64,000 bases of DNA from contig NZ_LGEG01000241.1 of the NCBI RefSeq assembly GCF_001280125.1, positions 1 through 64,000 of the forward strand, read 5' to 3'. The notes under the pieces are model-generated. The model saw only the letters and a list, made by a program, of their open reading frames with translations. It searched no databases and was not told where the DNA came from. Shown in pieces: positions 39,412-47,332 of this stretch. Both the position numbers and the translations under genes were made by a program. Origin of the DNA: Streptomyces sp. NRRL F-6492. GTDB lineage: Bacteria; Actinomycetota; Actinomycetes; Streptomycetales; Streptomycetaceae. Numbering within the stretch: position 1 is the first letter of the stretch; each line of letters starts with the position of its first letter.

Positions 39412-41108
39412 TGCACGTCCGCCGTGCGGTCACTCTTCGCGGGCACCTCGGAGGGCGATCCGGGGGACTTTCCCGAGGACACCTCGGCGGGTTCCCGCTC
39501 GGTGAGGGGGCCGCCGCGGGCCGCGTCCGCCGCCGCGTACAGCTCCTCGGGGCGCACCCCGGAGAACGCGGCGACGAGGTGCCCGTCGGGCCGTACGAGC
39601 AGGACGGCGTGGGCCGGCGCCCCCGGGTAGGACTCCGACACCAGGACCTCGGCCCGCACCGGGAGGGCGCGTACGGCCTCCTCCAGGCGGGGCATCACGC
39701 CCGCGGTCCGCCAGTGGCGCCGGTCCCACACCCCCGTGCCGGGCGCGATCAGGAGGACCAGGAGACGGTCCTGACCGAGCCGGTCGCGGAGCCGTACGGT
39801 CGTGCCGTCGGGAGCGGTCACGCGGACGTCCTCGACGGGGGCGCCCGCCGGGGTCCCGACCGGGATCTGCCCGTCGGCGTACGGAGGTGCGAGGGGGGAG
39901 TGCGGGTACGCGGGGGGCGCGCCCAGCGGGCCGCGCCCCACGTGGCCGTCGGTCAGCAGCGCGTCGTGACCGCGCGCGGCCCCGGGCAGGTACGTCCGCA
40001 GGCCCCCGCCGCCGCGCAGCACCGGCAGCGACTGGTCCGCCGCGCGCAGCCGGGTGGCCACGGCCGCCCGCCGCTCGCTCTGGTAGCTGTCCAGCAGCCG
40101 GTCCGAGCCGCCGTGGTGCCAGGTGAGGGCGAGCTTCCAGGCGAGGTTGTCCACGTCCCGCAGGCCCTCGTCGAGCCCCTGGGTGCCGACCGCGCCGAGC
40201 AGGTGCGCCGCGTCCCCGGCGAGGAGGACCCGGCCGACCCGCCAGCGCCGCGCGAGCCGGTGGTGCACCGTGTGCACCCCGGTGTCGATGAGCTCGTACG
40301 GGGGCGTCACCCCGTCGCACCAGCCGGCCAGGGTCTCGCGGATGCGGGCGATCAGCGCGTCCGGGGTGACCAGGTCGCCGCGCGGCGGGAGCAGCCAGTC
40401 GATCCGCCACACCCCGTCGGGCAGCGGGCGCGCGCCGATCTCCTCGGCGGCGCCGCGCCACGGCGGCTGACGGTGCAGCAGGGCCTCGCCGGGCCAGGGG
40501 AGTTCGGTGCGCAGCGCGGCGACGGCGTGCCGTTCCACCGCCGTGCGGCCGGGGAAGCGGATCCCGAGCAGCTTGCGCACCGTCGAACGGGCGCCGTCGC
40601 AGCCCACGAGGTGGCTGCCGCGCCACCAGGTGCCGGCCGGGCCCCGGGTGTGGGCGACGACCCCGTCCCGGTCCTGCTCGACGGTGTCGAGCCGGGCCTC
40701 GGGGACGAGTTCGACCAGCTTCTGCCGGGCGACGGCTTCACGCAGTCCACGGGCCAGGGCGTGCTGGGGGATGTGCAGCGGGGCCGCCGGGGCGGCGGGC
40801 GCGGCGGGATCCTCGGACCACTCCTCCGTACCGCCGAGGCCCGGGTCGAGCTCCAGGTGGCGCACCACCTGGCGGCGGCGCATGCCGCGCCAGCCGACCC
40901 AGCGGGCCCCCTCGTCACGGAGGGTCGTGCAGCCGAGGCGCTCGACCGTCGCGGCCATGTCGGCGCGCAGGACGACGCTCCGGGCCGGACGGGACTCCTC
41001 CTTGCCGGGGCCCTCGTCGAGGACGACGCTGGGCACGCCCTGCGCGGCGAGCGCGAGGGAGAGCGCGAGACCGACCGGCCCCGCGCCCACGATGATCACC
41101 GGGTCCAC
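39408..41108 (-). CDS. FAD-dependent aromatic-ring monooxygenase
   Basis: A 566-aa class A flavoprotein hydroxylase. It has the N-terminal Rossmann motif VIIVGAGPVGLALSLAL, the DG motif GCDGARSTVRKLLGI, the GD motif RVLLAGDAAHLLGAVGTQGLDEG, and a C-terminal thioredoxin-like domain (~430-540). It resembles MhpA/PgaE-type enzymes acting on phenolic compounds with NAD(P)H and O2. The GTG at 41108 has AGGAG 8 nt upstream and starts four residues before the Rossmann strand. No ring-cleavage partner lies nearby, so the substrate is open. Confidence 0.87.
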   Translation of the reverse strand: MDPVIIVGAGPVGLALSLALAAQGVPSVVLDEGPGKEESRPARSVVLRADMAATVERLGCTTLRDEGARWVGWRGMRRRQVVRHLELDPGLGGTEEWSEDPAAPAAPAAPLHIPQHALARGLREAVARQKLVELVPEARLDTVEQDRDGVVAHTRGPAGTWWRGSHLVGCDGARSTVRKLLGIRFPGRTAVERHAVAALRTELPWPGEALLHRQPPWRGAAEEIGARPLPDGVWRIDWLLPPRGDLVTPDALIARIRETLAGWCDGVTPPYELIDTGVHTVHHRLARRWRVGRVLLAGDAAHLLGAVGTQGLDEGLRDVDNLAWKLALTWHHGGSDRLLDSYQSERRAAVATRLRAADQSLPVLRGGGGLRTYLPGAARGHDALLTDGHVGRGPLGAPPAYPHSPLAPPYADGQIPVGTPAGAPVEDVRVTAPDGTTVRLRDRLGQDRLLVLLIAPGTGVWDRRHWRTAGVMPRLEEAVRALPVRAEVLVSESYPGAPAHAVLLVRPDGHLVAAFSGVRPEELYAAADAARGGPLTEREPAEVSSGKSPGSPSEVPAKSDRTADVH

Positions 41109-41535
41109 GGTGCGGCTCCTGAAGGCCGGACGGTCATGAGGGCAGCACGGTCGAGTGTGGCACGGGCCCGGTGGTTGATCACAGACCGTATGCAACCCAC
41201 TGAGGGTGCTTGCGTCAAGCGACGGGGTGGGCGCGGTGCGACCGACCTCGGGCCGGTGCCACGAACGGCGGGGCGGAGCCGGCCCGCCGGGCCCGGGGCG
41301 GTGCCGTACGCGAGGGGCGGGGGTGGTTGCCGGGGCGCCGTGTGCGAGCTGCCCGCCCGCACCGATGCCGTGTGTGTGCCACCCGCCCGCACCGATGCCG
41401 TGCGCGTGCCACCCGCCCGCACCGGCGCCGTACGCGAAAGGGGCGGGCGGGGCGCCCGACCTCGGTCGGTGTCGCCCCGCCCGCCCCCTGGCGTTCCGGG
41501 TCCCTCGTGGCTCCGTCGTTCCGGGGCCCGCGGGG
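41109..41535. other. Intergenic region between the monooxygenase and gluD
   Basis: 427 bp without a supported gene. Near 41150-41215 on the minus strand are TTGACG and the AT-richer GGTTGCATACGG, possible parts of the monooxygenase promoter but badly spaced. The 30-bp tandem repeat listed separately occupies 41341-41430. The flanks share a direct repeat (GACCGACCTCGGGCCGG-like and CCCGACCTCGGTCGG). Confidence 0.6.
41341..41430. repeat. Three exact-length 30-bp tandem repeats
   Basis: Three consecutive 30-bp units, each ending CCCGCCCGCACCGATGCCG or CACCGGCGCCG. The period is a multiple of three and one frame stays open, but codon use and lack of any start or ribosome site argue against a gene. 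They lie about 105 bp beyond the gluD stop. Confidence 0.8.
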
Positions 41536-42426
41536 TCACGCGCCGCTGACGGCCTCCGCCGGGGCCTCGCCGGTCTTCGTGACCGCGCTCTCGGTCACGC
41601 CGGCCGTCTTCCGGCCCTGCCGCAGCCGCCGCTCCAGCCGACCCGCCAGGGTGGTCAGGGCGAAGTTGAGGGCGATGAAGATCAGCGCGATGACCGTGAA
41701 GGTGGCGATCGTGTTGGCGCCGTAGTTGGCCGTGATCTGCCGGTTCTGGCTGAGCAGCTCCGCGAAGCCGAGCAGGGCGCCGCCGAGCGCGGTGTCCTTG
41801 ACGATCACGACGAGCTGGCTGACCAGGGCCGGGAGCATGACGGTCACGGCCTGCGGCAGCAGCACGTACAGCATGGTCTGGCCCTTGCGCATGCCGAGCG
41901 CGACGGCCGCGTCGCCCTGGCCCCGGGGCAGCGAGAGGACGCCGGCCCGGACGACCTCGGCGATGACCGAGGCGTTGTAGAGGACCAGGCCGGTGACGAC
42001 CGCGTACAGCGGGCGGAAGTCGGAGCCGACCGTCGTGAACTCCCGGTAGACCGAGCTCGCGAACACCATCAGGAGCAGGACCGGGATGGCGCGGAAGAAC
42101 TCCACGACCACGCCGACGGGCACCCGCACCCAGCGGTGGTCCGAGAGCCGGCCGATGCCGAGGAGGGCACCGAGCGGCAGCGCGATCAGGATGGAGAGCG
42201 CGGCGGCCTTGAGGGTCTCGACCAGACCCGGCAGCAGGTACGTCGTCCAGACCCGGGAGTCGGTGACGAACGGGCTCCACTTGTCGGCGTCCAGCTGGTG
42301 CTTGTCGGCGAGGGCGGAGAGCACCCACCAGGCCACCAGGGCGAGGACCGCCAGGAAGCCGACCGTGTAGAGGACGTTGCGCCGCTTGGCGCGCGGGCCG
42401 GGGGTGTCGTACAGGACGGAGCTCAT
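41536..42426 (-). CDS. gluD: GluD: glutamate-type ABC transporter permease
   Basis: A 296-aa polar amino acid permease (HisM family). A long hydrophilic N-terminus and first helix (LYTVGFLAVLALVAWWVL) precede the five-helix core. The EAA loop GQGDAAVALGMRKGQTMLYVLLPQA contacts the ATPase. The C-terminal ~40 residues are basic and hydrophilic. The ATG overlaps the gluC stop by 4 bp. It is the last gene of gluABCD. Confidence 0.92.
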   Translation of the reverse strand: MSSVLYDTPGPRAKRRNVLYTVGFLAVLALVAWWVLSALADKHQLDADKWSPFVTDSRVWTTYLLPGLVETLKAAALSILIALPLGALLGIGRLSDHRWVRVPVGVVVEFFRAIPVLLLMVFASSVYREFTTVGSDFRPLYAVVTGLVLYNASVIAEVVRAGVLSLPRGQGDAAVALGMRKGQTMLYVLLPQAVTVMLPALVSQLVVIVKDTALGGALLGFAELLSQNRQITANYGANTIATFTVIALIFIALNFALTTLAGRLERRLRQGRKTAGVTESAVTKTGEAPAEAVSGA

Positions 42427-43097
42427 CGCTTCACCGCCAGTCGCTTGGCCGCCCAGCCCAGGACGAGGCCGGTGGGGAGGGTCAGGACGATGAAGCCGAA
42501 GGCGAAGACCGCGAAGACCGCGAAGAGCGAGTCCGCCTCGTTCTCGATCATCTCCTTCATCAGGAGCGCCGCCTCGGCGGCGCTGATGGCCGCCGCCACG
42601 GTGGTGTTCTTGGTGAGGGCGATCAGGACGTTGGCCAGCGGGGTCACCGCGGCGCGGAAGGCCTGCGGGAGCACCACCAGGGTGAGGACCTGGAAGAAGC
42701 TCAGGCCCAGCGCGCGGGCTGCCTCGGCCTGGCCCGGCGGCACCGTGTTGATGCCGGAGCGCAGCGCCTCGCAGACGAACGTGCCGGTGTACGCGACCAG
42801 TCCGAGGATCGCGAGGCGGAAGCCGATCGTCTCGGAGTCGTCGGCGCCGAGCGTGATCCCGAGGGTCTGGTCGAGGCCCAGCGAGCAGGCCACGATGACC
42901 ACGGTCAGCGGGGTGTTCCGGACGAGGTTGACGTACGCGGTGCCGAAGTTCCGCATGAGCGGGACCGGGCTGACCCGCATGGCGGCCAGGGCCGTGCCCC
43001 AGATCAGCGAGCCGATCGCCGAGTAGAAGGCGAGTTGCGCCGTCACCCAGAAGGCGCCGAGCAGGTCGTACTGCCCGGAATCAAGAAAGTCGAACAC
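42423..43097 (-). CDS. gluC: GluC: glutamate-type ABC transporter permease
   Basis: A 224-aa polar amino acid permease with five membrane helices and EAA loop GQAEAARALGLSFFQVLTLVVLPQA. With GluD it forms the channel. The GTG start has a GGGGAGAG sequence about 11 nt upstream, acceptable but weak. A 16-bp hairpin separates it from gluB, so permease output is probably lower than binding-protein output. Confidence 0.92.
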   Translation of the reverse strand: MFDFLDSGQYDLLGAFWVTAQLAFYSAIGSLIWGTALAAMRVSPVPLMRNFGTAYVNLVRNTPLTVVIVACSLGLDQTLGITLGADDSETIGFRLAILGLVAYTGTFVCEALRSGINTVPPGQAEAARALGLSFFQVLTLVVLPQAFRAAVTPLANVLIALTKNTTVAAAISAAEAALLMKEMIENEADSLFAVFAVFAFGFIVLTLPTGLVLGWAAKRLAVKR

Positions 43098-43164
43098 GAT
43101 GCCCCGCGCTCTCCCCTGGTGGTCGGTCGGTGTGGAGGCCGCCGTGTGGACGGCGGCCGGTGCC

Positions 43165-43203
43165 GGAGTGACGGCCGCCCTCCTGCGGGGCGGCCGTCAC
43201 TCC
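43165..43203 (-). terminator. Attenuating hairpin between gluB and gluC
   Basis: A perfect 16-bp inverted repeat (43165-43180 with 43188-43203) with a 7-nt loop lies 14 nt past the gluB stop, within the operon. Such stems after binding-protein genes usually stabilise the upstream mRNA or end part of the transcripts. Confidence 0.75.
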
Positions 43204-43217
43204 TTGGGCGGGGTGGG

Positions 43218-44039
43218 TCAGCCCTCGACCTTCGGCGCGGGCTCGTACTTGTAGCCGGAGGGGCCGAAGTGCGTCTCGACGAGCTTCTTCCAGGTGCCGT
43301 CGGAGACCATCTTCTCCAGCGCCTTGTTGATCTTGCCGCGCAGCTCGTCGTCGCCCTTCTTGACGCCGATGCCGTACTTCTCGTCGCTCATCCGCAGGCC
43401 GACGAGCTTGAACTTGCCCTGGTTCTCCTTCTGCGAGGCGTAGCCCGCGAGGATGGAGTCGTCGGTGGTGAGGGCGTCGACGCGCTTGTTCTCCAGGCCG
43501 GTCAGGCACTCGGAGTAACCGCCGAGCTGGCGCAGGTCGGCCTTGGGGGCGAGCTTGTCGCGGACGTTCTGCGCGGAGGTCGAGCCGGTGACCGAGCAGA
43601 GCTTCTTGGCGTTGAGGTCCTCGACCTTGGTGATCGAGCTGTCGTCGGAGCGCACGAGCAGGTCCTGGTGGGCCAGGAAGTACGGACCGGCGAAGTCGAC
43701 CTCCTTCTTGCGCTTGTCGTTGATCGAGTAGCTGGCGACGATGAACTTCACGTCGCCGTTCTTGATCAGGTTCTCGCGCTCGGCGCTCGGCGCCTGCTTG
43801 AAGTTGATCTTGTCCTCGGCGTAGCCGAGCTCCTTGGCCACGTAACGGGCGACGTCGACGTCGAAGCCGGCGTACGTGCCGTCCGGGGTCTTCAGGCCCA
43901 GGCCGGGCTGGTCGAACTTGATGCCGACGGTGATCTTGTCGCCGTTGCTCCCGGAGTCGGACCCGCCACCACAGGCCGTCGCGGTCAGGGCGAGCAGGGC
44001 GACGGCCGCGGCGGCGGCGGAGGTGTTGCGAAGCTTCAT
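43218..44039 (-). CDS. gluB: GluB: extracellular glutamate-binding lipoprotein
   Basis: A 273-aa solute-binding protein. The signal peptide (MKLRNTS, then an Ala/Val-rich core) ends in a lipobox TATAC, so the mature protein begins with lipid-modified Cys23. The SBP_bac_3 fold follows, with YAGFDVDVARYVAKELGY, VKFIVASYSINDKRKKEVDFAGPY and LTTDDSILAGYA. It captures glutamate or aspartate for GluCD. The ATG at 44039 is chosen at the signal peptide; the longer frame is rejected. AAGGGA lies 9 nt upstream. Confidence 0.93.
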   Translation of the reverse strand: MKLRNTSAAAAAVALLALTATACGGGSDSGSNGDKITVGIKFDQPGLGLKTPDGTYAGFDVDVARYVAKELGYAEDKINFKQAPSAERENLIKNGDVKFIVASYSINDKRKKEVDFAGPYFLAHQDLLVRSDDSSITKVEDLNAKKLCSVTGSTSAQNVRDKLAPKADLRQLGGYSECLTGLENKRVDALTTDDSILAGYASQKENQGKFKLVGLRMSDEKYGIGVKKGDDELRGKINKALEKMVSDGTWKKLVETHFGPSGYKYEPAPKVEG

Positions 44040-44092
44040 CGAGGAAAGTCCCTTGGCTAGGCGTGAGTGGGGAAGAATAGGTCCCAACTCGC

Positions 44093-44842
44093 TCAGTGGT
44101 GAAGGATCTTGGAGAGGAAGTCCTTGGCGCGATCACTGCGCGGGTTGCTGAAGAACTCCTCGGGAGAGGCCTGTTCGACGATCTTCCCGTCCGCCATGAA
44201 GACGACCCGGTTGGCGGCGGAGCGCGCGAAGCCCATCTCGTGGGTCACGACCACCATCGTCATGCCGTCCCGGGCCAGCTGCTGCATGACCTCCAGGACC
44301 TCGTTGATCATCTCGGGGTCGAGGGCCGAGGTCGGCTCGTCGAAGAGCATGACCTTCGGGTCCATCGCGAGCGCGCGGGCGACGACGCCGACCCGGTCGA
44401 GCAGGGCCCGGGCCTTGGCCTCGGCGGCCTTCTTCTCCGTCCTGCGGACCTTGATCTGCCCCAGCATCACGTTCTCGAGCACCGTCTTGTGCGAGAACAG
44501 GTTGAACGACTGGAACACCATGCCGACGTCGGACCGCAGCCGGGCGAGCTCCTTGCCCTCCTGCGGCAGCGGCTTGCCGTCGATGGTGATGGTGCCGGAG
44601 TCGATGCTCTCCAGCCGGTTGATCGTGCGGCACAGCGTCGACTTGCCGGACCCGGACGGTCCGATGACGACCACGACCTCGCCGCGGGTGATCGTCAGAT
44701 CGATGTCCTGGAGGACATGCAGTGCGCCGAAGTGCTTGTTCACGTCGGACAGTACGACCAGGTCGTCCGCGGCACGCGGGGTGTCCTGCGGACCCTTGGA
44801 CAGGGCGTCCTTCGGATCCTTGGACACTGACTCTCCGCTCAT
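44093..44842 (-). CDS. gluA: GluA: glutamate ABC transporter ATPase, lacking the signature motif
   Basis: A 249-aa ABC ATPase of the GlnQ family. Walker [10 protein letters not shown] (61-69), Q-loop Gln111, Walker B VMLFDEP (164-170), D-loop SALD and H-loop His201 are intact. The segment that should hold the ABC signature LSGGQQQR is absent: ALLDRVGV (147-153) is joined directly to [11 protein letters not shown]. About 21 residues are missing in frame at about 44380-44389. Everything on both sides is well conserved. Without the signature the nucleotide sandwich cannot close, so this copy should not support transport if the sequence is right. It is the first gene of gluABCD, divergent from gluR. 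Confidence 0.88.
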   Translation of the reverse strand: MSGESVSKDPKDALSKGPQDTPRAADDLVVLSDVNKHFGALHVLQDIDLTITRGEVVVVIGPSGSGKSTLCRTINRLESIDSGTITIDGKPLPQEGKELARLRSDVGMVFQSFNLFSHKTVLENVMLGQIKVRRTEKKAAEAKARALLDRVGVVARALAMDPKVMLFDEPTSALDPEMINEVLEVMQQLARDGMTMVVVTHEMGFARSAANRVVFMADGKIVEQASPEEFFSNPRSDRAKDFLSKILHH

Positions 44843-45172
44843 CGGCCTCTTGCTCCGTCCTCCTCGGTTGGGGAGGACACTAGAGACCCGATGTGACGAC
44901 CGTCATCACATCTGAGCGGAAATTGAGGATAACGATCCGGCCGCAACCGGACACACTGCGTGAAGGCGACACCGGCCGCCGTACCAGGTGCATCACGGAA
45001 ACGCCCGCGTAACGGGGGGACACTTGACTGTGACGCCCACGTCCGGTGTTCATGCTCTGGTACCACCTGGTACACAGAGACCCGGCATCCGGCGCGAGCG
45101 ACCCGGAGAACGGCGCGGAGACCGCGCACGGGACCGGGGACGGGACCACGGAAGATCACGGAGGAGGTACGC
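44843..45172. other. gluA-gluR divergent regulatory region
   Basis: 330 bp between divergent starts. It holds a 23-bp near-perfect palindrome (44890-44912), an AT-richer segment on the gluA side (44915-44936), a TTGACT hexamer at 45024-45029 that could be a gluR -35, and CTGGTAC twice at a 10-bp period (45057-45073), a spacing typical of OmpR-family sites. These are candidates for autoregulation by GluR. Confidence 0.5.
44890..44912. promoter_or_regulatory. 23-bp palindrome upstream of gluA
   Basis: GATGTGACGAC and GTCATCACATC flank a central C and pair at 10 of 11 positions. It starts 48 nt upstream of the gluA ATG. It is a candidate operator for the glu operon; the binding protein is unknown. 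Confidence 0.5.
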
Positions 45173-45886
45173 ATGCGACTGCTGCTCGTGGAGGACGACG
45201 ACCACGTCGCCGCCGCCCTCTCCGCGATCCTCGCGAAGCACGGCTTCGCCGTCACCCACGCCCGCAACGGCGAGGAGGCGCTCCAGGCCGTCCTGCCCAC
45301 CGCGCACGGCGAGCGCCCCTCCTACGGGGTGATCCTGCTCGACCTCGGCCTGCCCGACCAGGACGGCTACCAGGTCTGCGGCCGCATCCGGAAGCTCACC
45401 ACCACCCCGGTGATCATGGTGACCGCGCGCGCGGACGTGCGCTCCCGGATCCACGGGCTCAACCTCGGCGCCGACGACTACGTCGTCAAGCCCTACGACC
45501 CCGGCGAGCTCCTCGCCCGCATCCACGCCGTCAGCCGGCGCAGCACCGGCCCCGAGGAGACCGGCGCGGCCGCCGGGAGCGGCGAAGGGACCCGGCTGCG
45601 GCTCGGCTCCGTCACCATCGAGCTGCCCACCCGCCGGGTCAGCGTCGAGGGCGAGAGCGTCCAGCTGACCCGCAAGGAGTTCGACCTCCTCGCCCTCCTC
45701 GCCCAGCGGCCCGGCGTCGTCTTCCGCCGCGAGCAGATCATCAGCGAGGTCTGGCACACCAGTTGGGAGGGGACCGGCCGCACCCTGGAGGTGCACGTGG
45801 CCTCCCTGCGCTCCAAGCTGCGGATGCCCGCCCTGATCGAGACCGTGCGGGGCGTCGGCTACCGCCTGGTCGCCCCCGCCGCGTAA
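45173..45886 (+). CDS. gluR: GluR: OmpR-family response regulator
   Basis: A 237-aa regulator. The receiver has Asp8/Asp9 and phospho-acceptor Asp57 (ILLDLGLPDQDGY), with Lys in YVVKPYDPGE. A linker and an OmpR-type winged helix follow (~145-235: QLTRKEFDLLALLAQRPGVVF, GRTLEVHVASLRSKL, VRGVGYRLV). The ATG at 45173 has GGAGGAGG 6 nt upstream. From memory the S. coelicolor GluR-GluK pair senses extracellular glutamate and controls gluABCD; the divergent arrangement here agrees. Confidence 0.9.
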   Translation: MRLLLVEDDDHVAAALSAILAKHGFAVTHARNGEEALQAVLPTAHGERPSYGVILLDLGLPDQDGYQVCGRIRKLTTTPVIMVTARADVRSRIHGLNLGADDYVVKPYDPGELLARIHAVSRRSTGPEETGAAAGSGEGTRLRLGSVTIELPTRRVSVEGESVQLTRKEFDLLALLAQRPGVVFRREQIISEVWHTSWEGTGRTLEVHVASLRSKLRMPALIETVRGVGYRLVAPAA

Positions 45887-45904
45887 CCGCCCGGCGGTCC
45901 CTCC

Positions 45905-47332
45905 GTGCGCACCCGACTCCTTCCGCTGCTCATCGTCCTCATGGCCGGCGTGCTGCTCGCCCTGGGCTTCCCGCTCGCCGCCAGCCTCGCCGCCTCCGAA
46001 CAGCAGCGGGTCGTCGTCGACCGGCTCGACGACGCCGCCCGCTTCGCCGCCCTCGCCCAGTTCGTCGGTGAGGGCAGCTTCGGCACCGACGAGCGGGGCG
46101 CCACGCTCAGCGGCGAACTCGCCAGCTACCACGACGTGTACGGCATCCGGACCGGGATCTTCTACCGCGACAACCGCGCCATGGCCGCCGCCCCCGAGGA
46201 CTGGGCCGTCCCGTACGAGGGGGAGGGCAGGCGCGCCTTCCACGAGGCGTTGCTCGGGCGCCGCAGCCACGACCCGCCCCAGGTGTGGCCCTGGCAGCCC
46301 GGCGCGCGGCTCACCATCGCCTCCCCGGTCGTCCGCGACGGCGACGTCGTCGCCGTCGTCGTCACCGACTCGCCCACCGGCCAGCTCCGCTCCCGCATCC
46401 TGCGCGGCTGGCTGCTGATCTTCGCGGGCGAGTCCGCCGCGATGCTGCTCGCCGTCGGCGCCGCCTTCCGGCTCACCGGCTGGGTGCTGCGGCCGGTCCG
46501 CGTCCTCGACGCCGTCACCCACGACATCGCCACCGGCCGGATGAACTCCCGGGTCGCCGCCACCGGGGGCCCGCCCGAGCTGCGGCGCCTGGCGCACTCC
46601 TTCAACGAGATGGCCGACCACGTCGAGGAGGCCCTGGAACAGCAGCGGGCCTTCGTCGCCGACGCCTCCCACCAACTGCGCAACCCGCTCGCCGCGCTGC
46701 TCCTGCGGATCGAGCTGCTCGCCCTGGAGCTGCCCGAGGGGAACGAGGAGATCGCCTCCGTACGGACCGAGGGCAAGCGCCTCGCCCGGGTCCTCGACGA
46801 CCTCCTCGACCTGGCGCTCGCCGAGCACGCGGCGGCCGAGCTGCGGCTCACCGACGTCGGCGCGCTCACCGCCGAGCGGGTCGCGTCCTGGCGGCCGGTC
46901 GCCGAGGACAAGGGCGTCGTCCTGGAGGGGGAGTGCGGGGCGGTCACGGCCTGGGCGGACCCGGTGGCCCTCTCCAGCGCCCTCGACGCGGTCATCGACA
47001 ACGCGCTGAAGTTCACCCCGGCCGGGGAGGAGGTCACGGTCGCGGTCGCGGTCGTCCCGGACGGGAAGACCGTCGCCGTCGTCGTCGCCGACCGCGGGCC
47101 CGGCCTCACGGAGGAGGAGCTCGGCCGGGTCGGGGACCGCTTCTGGCGCGCGGGCCGGCACCAGAACGTCAAGGGCTCGGGCCTGGGCCTCTCCATCGCG
47201 CGCGTCCTGCTGACGGCGGGCGGGGGCGGGGTGGCCTTCGCGCCGAACGAACCGCACGGCCTGCGGGTGACGGTCACCGTCCCCCGGCACGCCCCGGCGG
47301 AACCGCGGGGTCAGGGCTTCACCGAGCGGTAG
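45905..47332 (+). CDS. gluK: GluK: sensor histidine kinase
   Basis: A 475-aa membrane kinase. Helix 1 is near residues 5-30, an outer sensor region spans ~31-160, and helix 2 (~170-190) leads into a HAMP segment. HisKA follows with phospho-acceptor His256 (DASHQLRNPLAALLLRIE), then a HATPase with N-box DAVIDNALKFTP, G1 ADRGPGLT and GSGLGLSIARVLL. The GTG lies 18 bp after gluR, so they are cotranscribed. Its last 22 bp overlap the 3' end of the convergent TAXI-protein gene. Confidence 0.9.
   Translation: MRTRLLPLLIVLMAGVLLALGFPLAASLAASEQQRVVVDRLDDAARFAALAQFVGEGSFGTDERGATLSGELASYHDVYGIRTGIFYRDNRAMAAAPEDWAVPYEGEGRRAFHEALLGRRSHDPPQVWPWQPGARLTIASPVVRDGDVVAVVVTDSPTGQLRSRILRGWLLIFAGESAAMLLAVGAAFRLTGWVLRPVRVLDAVTHDIATGRMNSRVAATGGPPELRRLAHSFNEMADHVEEALEQQRAFVADASHQLRNPLAALLLRIELLALELPEGNEEIASVRTEGKRLARVLDDLLDLALAEHAAAELRLTDVGALTAERVASWRPVAEDKGVVLEGECGAVTAWADPVALSSALDAVIDNALKFTPAGEEVTVAVAVVPDGKTVAVVVADRGPGLTEEELGRVGDRFWRAGRHQNVKGSGLGLSIARVLLTAGGGGVAFAPNEPHGLRVTVTVPRHAPAEPRGQGFTER

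Noticed and set aside
44892..44910. CRP-type site upstream of gluA
   Set aside because: TGTGA and TCACA are separated by 9 bp instead of 6, so it does not fit the Crp consensus.
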